Shown here one piece after another: positions 27,355-32,041 of a stretch of 32,041 bases of DNA. The notes under the pieces are model-generated. The model did not search any database and had not been told where the DNA came from. It saw nothing but the letters and a program-made list of their open reading frames with translations. Numbering within the stretch: position 1 is the stretch's first letter; every line of letters starts with the position of its first letter. The stretch lies in the NCBI GenBank assembly GCA_903827375.1, contig CAIKHZ010000299.1, forward strand, positions 1 to 32,041, in the 5' to 3' direction. Both the position numbers and the translations under genes were made by a program. Origin of the DNA: Akkermansiaceae bacterium. Lineage in GTDB: Bacteria; Verrucomicrobiota; Verrucomicrobiia; Verrucomicrobiales; Akkermansiaceae.

Positions 27355-27942
27355 ATGAGCACGCTCTCCGATCTCTTTCCCAAGACCCGCGCGGAAATTC
27401 TCCGCCTGCTCTTCGAGACCGGTGACCAGGAAATCCACCTGCGTGATCTCGCCCGCTTGGCCGGTCTCAGTCCGGCCGCGCTCCAGAAGGAACTCACCAA
27501 CCTTGCCGCCAAGGAATTCGTCCTCACCCGCCGCGATGGAAACCGCCTCTATTACCGCGCCAACATCGCCCATCCTCTCTATCCGGAACTCCGCGGCATC
27601 GTCCTCAAGACCGCCGGCATCGCAGCCGAATTGGGCCGCGCACTCGTCGCCATCGAGGGGATCGACCTCGCCCTGATCTTCGGCTCGGTCGCCGCCGGAA
27701 CCGCGACCGGCCAGAGCGACGTGGATCTCCTGGTGATCGGAAACACCGGCCTGCGGAAAATCACTCCCACACTCCGCGGCGTGGCGGAAACTCTCGGCCG
27801 GGAAATCAATCCCATCTGCTTCACCCCGGCGGAATGGCGGGAAAAGCGCGGGAAAGGCGACGCCTTCGCCACCCGCGTTTCTGCGGAACCGAAACTCTGG
27901 CTGAAAGGAGGTCCGGATGCGCTTGCAGCAATGGAAGGATAA
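27355..27942 (+). CDS. Winged-helix/MNT nucleotidyltransferase (antitoxin of HEPN pair)
   Basis: The 195-residue protein joins an N-terminal winged-helix DNA-binding domain (about 1-75, HLRDLARLAGLSPAALQKEL) to a minimal nucleotidyltransferase domain. The MNT signature is G110-S-V-A-A-G-T-A-T-G-Q-S-D122-V-D124. In type VII toxin-antitoxin systems the MNT protein inactivates its HEPN ribonuclease partner by adding AMP. The fused DNA-binding domain suggests it also represses its own operon through the AGCGAACA repeats just upstream. It overlaps the HEPN gene by 26 bases. The C-terminal half of the protein (residues 130-195) lacks further motifs. Confidence 0.85.
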   Translation: MSTLSDLFPKTRAEILRLLFETGDQEIHLRDLARLAGLSPAALQKELTNLAAKEFVLTRRDGNRLYYRANIAHPLYPELRGIVLKTAGIAAELGRALVAIEGIDLALIFGSVAAGTATGQSDVDLLVIGNTGLRKITPTLRGVAETLGREINPICFTPAEWREKRGKGDAFATRVSAEPKLWLKGGPDALAAMEG

Positions 27943-28363
27943 CGGTTGGCTCCAAGCCCACCAAACCACCCCGGCCCAGATCGCCGACCTCCTCGCTATC
28001 GTGGATCGCGATCTGCAGGACTCCATGAGCGAACTCTCGCCGGACTGGCAGTTCGGCATCGCCTACAATGCCGCGCTCAAGCTCTGCACCATCCTGCTCT
28101 ACGCCAGCGGCTACCGCCCCGAGAAGAACCTCGCCCACTACCGCACCCTCGCCGCCCTGCCGCTCATCCTCGGCAACACCCGCAAGGACGATGCGGACTA
28201 CCTCGACACCTGCCGCTCCAAACGCAACACCGCCGAATACGACATCGCCGGCACCGTCAGCCAGTCGGAAGCGGACGAACTCCGCGCCTTCACCCACGAA
28301 CTCCGCACGGATGTCATCGCATGGCTCAAAGCAAACCATCCAATACTGATCACTGATCACTGA
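27917..28363 (+). CDS. HEPN-domain protein (probable toxin)
   Basis: The 148-residue, all-helical protein carries the motif R100-S-K-R103-N104-T-A-E107-Y108, the R-x-x-R-N-x-x-E-Y version of the HEPN active-site motif. The canonical R-x4-6-H histidine is missing; the same variant occurs, as I recall, in the SAV_6107-like HEPN family. Many HEPN proteins are RNases. The start is decided by AAAGGAGG (27904-27911), five bases before ATG 27917, inside the end of the MNT gene, so the two are coupled and made in fixed ratio. Its last codons run into the CTGATCA repeat. Whether the variant site still cuts RNA is unknown. Confidence 0.82.
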   Translation: MRLQQWKDNGWLQAHQTTPAQIADLLAIVDRDLQDSMSELSPDWQFGIAYNAALKLCTILLYASGYRPEKNLAHYRTLAALPLILGNTRKDDADYLDTCRSKRNTAEYDIAGTVSQSEADELRAFTHELRTDVIAWLKANHPILITDH

Positions 28364-28366
28364 TCA
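28346..28366 (+). repeat. CTGATCA tandem repeat, three copies
   Basis: Three perfect head-to-tail copies of the heptamer CTGATCA cover the end and stop codon of the HEPN gene, and a partial fourth follows (CTTGCA). Each unit contains the palindrome TGATCA. A second short degenerate repeat follows at 28381-28405. Confidence 0.85.
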
Positions 28367-28380
28367 CTTGCACTTCTCCA

Positions 28381-28405
28381 TTTCAGCTTTTCAGAATTTC
28401 AGCTT
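28381..28405 (+). repeat. Short direct repeat TTTCAGCTT
   Basis: TTTCAGCTT occurs at 28381-28389 and 28397-28405 with TTTTCAG (28388-28394) between them. It lies in the 53-base gap between the HEPN gene and the shortened AlbA_2-type gene. The gap is thus almost wholly built of short direct repeats. Confidence 0.6.
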
Positions 28406-28416
28406 CTACCCCTACA

Positions 28417-28788
28417 ATGAACCGTTTTGAATCCCAGCACACCGAATGGAAGGAGTCGTGGCGCGACGACCTCCTCCGAGGGGTAGAGTCAGGGGTAGAG
28501 TCAGGGGTAGAGTCAGGGGTAGAGTCAGGGGTAGAGTCAGGGGTAGAGTCAGGGGCAGAGTCGCCCATGACCTCGCAAATTCTCGGATTCTTCGCCGGCG
28601 AATCCCTCTCCAAAGCCCAAATTGCCCGAAATCTTGGGAAGGCCAAGCCCAGCCGCTATTTGAACGACCTCATGGCTAAACTCCTCCTGGCCGACCAAGT
28701 CGAATTCACCCTCCCTGACAAACCCAACAGCCGCCTCCAAAAATACCGGCTCACGGAGAAAGGCAGAAGGATGATTGATGAAGGATAA
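28417..28788 (+). CDS. AlbA_2/Schlafen-type regulator, reduced to its two ends
   Basis: The 123-residue protein starts MNRFESQHTEWKESWRDD, a hallmark N-terminus of the AlbA_2 (Schlafen-like, ATP-binding) regulators, in which the next residues normally run on as a domain of over 100 residues. Here it jumps after DDLLR straight into seven tetrapeptides (six GVES, one GAES) and then a C-terminal winged-helix segment (SLSKAQIARNLGKAKPSRYL, ending YRLTEKGRRMIDEG). GVES-like spacers also precede this winged helix in full-length members. So the gene appears to have lost its whole central part while staying in frame. It may be a pseudogene, or a surviving small DNA-binding protein. Confidence 0.7.
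   Translation: MNRFESQHTEWKESWRDDLLRGVESGVESGVESGVESGVESGVESGAESPMTSQILGFFAGESLSKAQIARNLGKAKPSRYLNDLMAKLLLADQVEFTLPDKPNSRLQKYRLTEKGRRMIDEG
28480..28563 (+). repeat. Tandem repeat of a 12-base unit, seven copies
   Basis: Six perfect copies of GGGGTAGAGTCA and a seventh variant (GGGGCAGAGTCG) are in frame and encode (GVES)6-GAES. Because the unit is a multiple of three, copy number can change without a frameshift. The perfect identity of six copies suggests recent expansion by slippage. Confidence 0.9.
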
Positions 28789-28867
28789 AGGAAATCCAGA
28801 TCTCCGCGACGAAAACCACCAGCTTCTAGCCATTTTTACCACCATCTACAAAACCGCAAAGCGCTGA
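28778..28867 (+). CDS. Small ORF, possible remnant of a four-helix-bundle protein
   Basis: A 29-residue frame starts MKDKGNPDLRDENHQLLAIF, then TTIYKTAKR and stop. Its ATG overlaps the end of the preceding gene by 11 bases. The tail (LLAIFTTIYKTAKR) recalls the C-terminus of the small four-helix-bundle proteins often inserted between genes. The PDLRDE stretch matches the start of the downstream methyltransferase in the same frame. It may be a leftover of such an insertion. Both similarities are short and could be coincidental. Confidence 0.3.
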   Translation: MKDKGNPDLRDENHQLLAIFTTIYKTAKR

Positions 28868-28871
28868 ATCC

Positions 28872-28906
28872 ACCTTCATCCTTCTACCTTCAACCTTCAT
28901 CCTTCT
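28872..28906 (+). repeat. ACCTTCA/TCCTTCT heptamer repeat
   Basis: Five contiguous seven-base units read ACCTTCA, TCCTTCT, ACCTTCA, ACCTTCA, TCCTTCT, ending six bases before the methyltransferase ATG. On the message this pyrimidine-rich stretch replaces any Shine-Dalgarno site. Together with the repeats at 28346-28405 it flanks the shortened AlbA_2-type gene. Confidence 0.85.
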
Positions 28907-28912
28907 CTCTCA

Positions 28913-31900
28913 ATGCCCGACCTCCGCGACGAAATCAAAACCGCCCTTCAGGCATTCACCTTGCAGCCCCTGCGGAAGGCGGCCATCACCCTGCTCGACA
29001 CCCTCGGCTATCGCAGTGACCGGACCCTGGTCTTGGAAGGCTCGAAACCCCAGGCCTTTCTTGATCTTATTCAATCTCAGCCCGCGGCCACGAAGTTCGA
29101 TTCAACCAAAGCCCTCTTCACCGACTGGATATCCGCCGACATCCTCTTCCAACTTACCGACGACGACCTCGCCGCTACAGCAAGCCGGTTCAAAGAAACC
29201 ACGGTTACAGCTGGCCTCCTTCGATCCTACCTATTCTTCGCCATCGACCTCAATGGGAGTCAGGCGGTGAATGGGGAATACGCCAGAGGCAAACTCTCCG
29301 CCATCGCCCGGCAGTTGAATCGCGTATTTCCCATGCCTGTCATGCTACTCATTAGGCATGGCAATTCCGCAGGGTTTTCTGTCCTGTCCATTGCAGTCAT
29401 CAATCGCCGTCGCAACAAGATCCATAACGAAAAGGATGTGCTCGAAAAAGTCACGCTCATCCGCGACATTTCCCTTTCTCAACCCCACCGTGGGCATATC
29501 GACATCCTTGCGTCAGTCGCAGTCGAGAATCTGGTCCATCCCCAAAAACCTATCAATGATTTCGATTCCCTTCACGCAGCGTGGGAAAAGATTTTCAACG
29601 TCGAACTGCTGAACAAAAACTTCTATGATGAGCTGGCGAACTGGTATTTCTGGGCAAAAAAACACTGTCACTTCCCCCTCTACGATGAAAAGGCAGACAA
29701 ATACGACCTCTTTCGAGACACCGAAAAAGTCCGAGAACACGACGCAAAAAACCTCATACGCCTTCTGACACGAACATTGTTTGTCTGGTTTATCAAGGAA
29801 CGGGGACTTGTGCCGGAATCACTTTTCAATCCCACCGACCTCAAGAAGTCCGTCCTCAAATCTTTCGATCCCGAATCAAAGGAAACAAACTACTACAAGG
29901 CAGTTCTCCAAAACCTCTTTTTCGCTACCCTCAACCAAACACATGGCGAGCGTGAGTTCCGGAAGGAAGGTCAGCACCAGAATACCACCACGCTCCTACG
30001 CTACGAGAGCAAACTACAATCACCTCAAAACTTCGTTCGCTCGCTCGAAGAAAACACCCCATTCCTCAACGGTGGACTCTTCGAATGTCTCGACCGTCCG
30101 CACCCCAAGAAAACGGGTTATCAAGGTGGGCGCGTCATCATTTATGAAGATGGATTCTCGGATAGGAAGGACAATCCTCTCACGCTCCCCGACTTCCTTT
30201 TCTTCGGTGCCAAGCGCATCGATGATCTCTCCGGTGTACACTCATTCGGACTCGCAAGTAAGAAAAATGCGGAAGTTCGCGGCCTCATCGACATTCTCGA
30301 CAGCTATAAGTTTACCGTCGTTGAAAACACTCCTATTGATCAGGAGATAGCGCTCGATCCCGAACTCCTCGGCCATGTTTTTGAAAATCTACTTGCCTCA
30401 TACAACCCCGAAACCAAAACCACCGCTCGCAAACAAACCGGCTCATTCTACACTCCGCGCTCCATCGTCGATTACATGGTGGACGAGTCACTCAAAGCTC
30501 ACCTCACCCGGACTCTTTCGATAAAGACATCCATGTCGGAAGCAGATGCCAAGACTGGTCTCGACATACTCTTTGCCTATACAGAAAAGGAACATGCATT
30601 CAATACGAAGGAAGTCAACGCCCTCATTGCCGCCATCGATACCTGCAAGATCCTTGATCCCGCCTGCGGCTCGGGAGCCTTCCCCATGGGCACCCTTCAG
30701 AAGCTCGTCTTCATACTCTCCAAACTCGATCCCGATAACAAGAAATGGCAACAACGCCAGATCGATGCCGCATCCACCATCCCGGATTCGAGTGCCCGCG
30801 ATGCAGCCATCACCGCCATCGAAAAGGATTTCGCCGAAAACGCCGACGACTACGGCCGGAAACTCTACCTCATCGAAAACTGTCTATACGGCGTCGACAT
30901 TCAATCCATAGCAACCCAAGTCAGCAAACTCCGCTTCTTCATCTCCCTCATCGTTGACCAGCACGTCAACCGGAAGCGTCCCAACTTCGGCGTCCGCCCG
31001 CTGCCCAACCTCGAAAGCAAATTCGTCACTGCAAATACCCTCGTCAATATCGATAAACCCGAAACCGACCGCCTCCTCGGCCACGGCAACCTTTTTGAGC
31101 GAACCGAAGTTGCGGTCTTGCAAGCCGAACTGAAAGTGGTGAGGCATAATCTATTCAGTGCCAAAACCCCTCGGACTAAGGAAAAATACCGCTCCCGCGA
31201 CAAGGAACTGCGGGAGGCTATCGCCGCAGAACTTGAAAAAAACGGATGGGAGAGTGATTCTGCTGCAAATCTAGCCCGCTGGGACCCTTACGATCAAAAC
31301 GCCAGTGCTCCTTACTTCGATCCTGAGTGGATGTTCGGCGAGATGGATTTTGATATAATTATGGGAAATCCGCCATATGGCGCTTCGCTGACAGACTCAG
31401 CAAAGTGTAGCATCAAACGGATCTACAAGCATCAAGACTACCAACTCGATACCTACCTTCTGTTCTTTGAAAGAGGAATCAACCTTCTTCGGGAACATGG
31501 AATTCAGTCGCTCATCGTCCCAAATACATGGCTGCCAAGCCTTATGTTCAAATCTATCCGACGCTTTATCTTTGGCCAAACACGGATAATCAGCCTGATC
31601 GATATACGCTCCTCAGTGTTTGCGGCTGTTGTGGATAATAACATTTTAACTCACAGTAAGGAGTCGCCCAAAGCAAATACATTCCCGGTAATTGCTTACA
31701 CAGACAATGGTTTCGAGCCCCTTTACATCCAACAGCAAGAGGCTTGGCACTCAGATCAAGGCAATACAGTCAGCGTTGCCCTGACCCCAAAACTTTATGC
31801 CATCGCAGCATTAATTAGGCAACATACATCGCTTGATGATTCTTTTGTGATCACGCCAGGTTGCAAGCCCTATCAAGTTGGCAAGGGCTGTCCAAAGCAG

Positions 31901-32041
31901 ACCCGAGAGATCGTATCAAGAAAACCATTTACCTCCGACAAAAGAGAAACCTCTGAGTTTAGACCCCTGTTGAGGGGAAGACTTATCGCTAAATACAAAA
32001 TACTATGGAGCAATGATCTCTGGATAAACTTTGGTGAGTGG
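28913..32041 (+). CDS. Eco57I-type DNA methyltransferase / type IIG-like enzyme, 3' end outside window
   Basis: The frame is open for 1,043 codons from ATG 28913 to the right edge and continues beyond it. An N-terminal helical part (1-190) is followed by a region with no clear motif. The SAM-binding motif I is LDPACGSGAF (D582 onward) and the catalytic N6-adenine motif is N819-P-P-Y822. These define an Eco57I/TaqI-class adenine methyltransferase, a family that includes single-chain restriction-modification enzymes and PglX of BREX. The PD-(D/E)XK-like nuclease expected near the N-terminus in type IIG enzymes was not recognised. The region from about residue 770 is clearly more AT-rich than the rest. 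No Shine-Dalgarno site precedes the ATG. Working with the PLD-SNF2 helicase upstream is likely. Confidence 0.88.
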   Translation, partial: MPDLRDEIKTALQAFTLQPLRKAAITLLDTLGYRSDRTLVLEGSKPQAFLDLIQSQPAATKFDSTKALFTDWISADILFQLTDDDLAATASRFKETTVTAGLLRSYLFFAIDLNGSQAVNGEYARGKLSAIARQLNRVFPMPVMLLIRHGNSAGFSVLSIAVINRRRNKIHNEKDVLEKVTLIRDISLSQPHRGHIDILASVAVENLVHPQKPINDFDSLHAAWEKIFNVELLNKNFYDELANWYFWAKKHCHFPLYDEKADKYDLFRDTEKVREHDAKNLIRLLTRTLFVWFIKERGLVPESLFNPTDLKKSVLKSFDPESKETNYYKAVLQNLFFATLNQTHGEREFRKEGQHQNTTTLLRYESKLQSPQNFVRSLEENTPFLNGGLFECLDRPHPKKTGYQGGRVIIYEDGFSDRKDNPLTLPDFLFFGAKRIDDLSGVHSFGLASKKNAEVRGLIDILDSYKFTVVENTPIDQEIALDPELLGHVFENLLASYNPETKTTARKQTGSFYTPRSIVDYMVDESLKAHLTRTLSIKTSMSEADAKTGLDILFAYTEKEHAFNTKEVNALIAAIDTCKILDPACGSGAFPMGTLQKLVFILSKLDPDNKKWQQRQIDAASTIPDSSARDAAITAIEKDFAENADDYGRKLYLIENCLYGVDIQSIATQVSKLRFFISLIVDQHVNRKRPNFGVRPLPNLESKFVTANTLVNIDKPETDRLLGHGNLFERTEVAVLQAELKVVRHNLFSAKTPRTKEKYRSRDKELREAIAAELEKNGWESDSAANLARWDPYDQNASAPYFDPEWMFGEMDFDIIMGNPPYGASLTDSAKCSIKRIYKHQDYQLDTYLLFFERGINLLREHGIQSLIVPNTWLPSLMFKSIRRFIFGQTRIISLIDIRSSVFAAVVDNNILTHSKESPKANTFPVIAYTDNGFEPLYIQQQEAWHSDQGNTVSVALTPKLYAIAALIRQHTSLDDSFVITPGCKPYQVGKGCPKQTREIVSRKPFTSDKRETSEFRPLLRGRLIAKYKILWSNDLWINFGEW

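Noticed and set aside
28480..28563. Regular repeats considered as a CRISPR array
   Set aside because: The 12-base units are directly adjacent without spacers and are in frame within a coding region.

Overview
The window looks like a chromosomal segment of a verrucomicrobial bacterium. The strongest markers are a 51-residue small basic protein of the type conserved in Verrucomicrobia and Chlamydiae (4226..4381), a cysteine-free type B ribosomal protein L31, a small lipoprotein gene, and weak Shine-Dalgarno sites in front of most genes. The first 21 kb is high in GC and mostly ordinary single-copy genes. No rRNA, tRNA or CRISPR array was found.

Layout. 1-4.4 kb: inverted repeat, coiled-coil protein, acetyl-CoA synthetase (acs), an RsuA/RluB-type pseudouridine synthase and the small basic protein, all on the minus strand. 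4.5-9.7 kb: a SprT-like metalloprotein, tsaE, a 43-residue lipoprotein, a XerD-like recombinase, ruvC, a DEAD-box helicase, and a small protein coupled to a nucleotidyltransferase-fold protein. 9.7-13.4 kb: a minus-strand operon of an L-fuconolactonase-like hydrolase, an L-idonate-dehydrogenase-like enzyme and a sodium/solute symporter, probably for uptake and oxidation of a deoxy or acid sugar. 13.5-21 kb: a lone nuoA, a hypothetical gene with a terminator, rpmE2-hisF, then pyrH-frr-SulP on the minus strand, and a DUF2157/GDYXXLXY membrane-protein pair.

21.2-23.9 kb is decaying DNA. It holds an alpha-2-macroglobulin gene that has lost most of its length through several internal deletions and frameshifts, and an apparent remnant of a winged-helix regulator on the other strand.

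23.9-32 kb is an accessory, defence-type island, all on the plus strand. It encodes a PLD-nuclease/SNF2-helicase fusion whose reading frame breaks exactly at an A AAA AAA heptamer, a winged-helix/MNT antitoxin with its HEPN partner, a drastically shortened AlbA_2-type regulator with a GVES tandem repeat, short heptamer-like repeats in the intergenic gaps, and an Eco57I-type DNA methyltransferase (possible restriction-modification enzyme) that runs off the end of the window. The helicase/nuclease and the methyltransferase are the likely defence core. The HEPN-MNT pair between them may act as an addiction or abortive-infection module. The sequence alone does not show whether the helicase is made whole by frameshifting, is broken, or carries a sequencing error.
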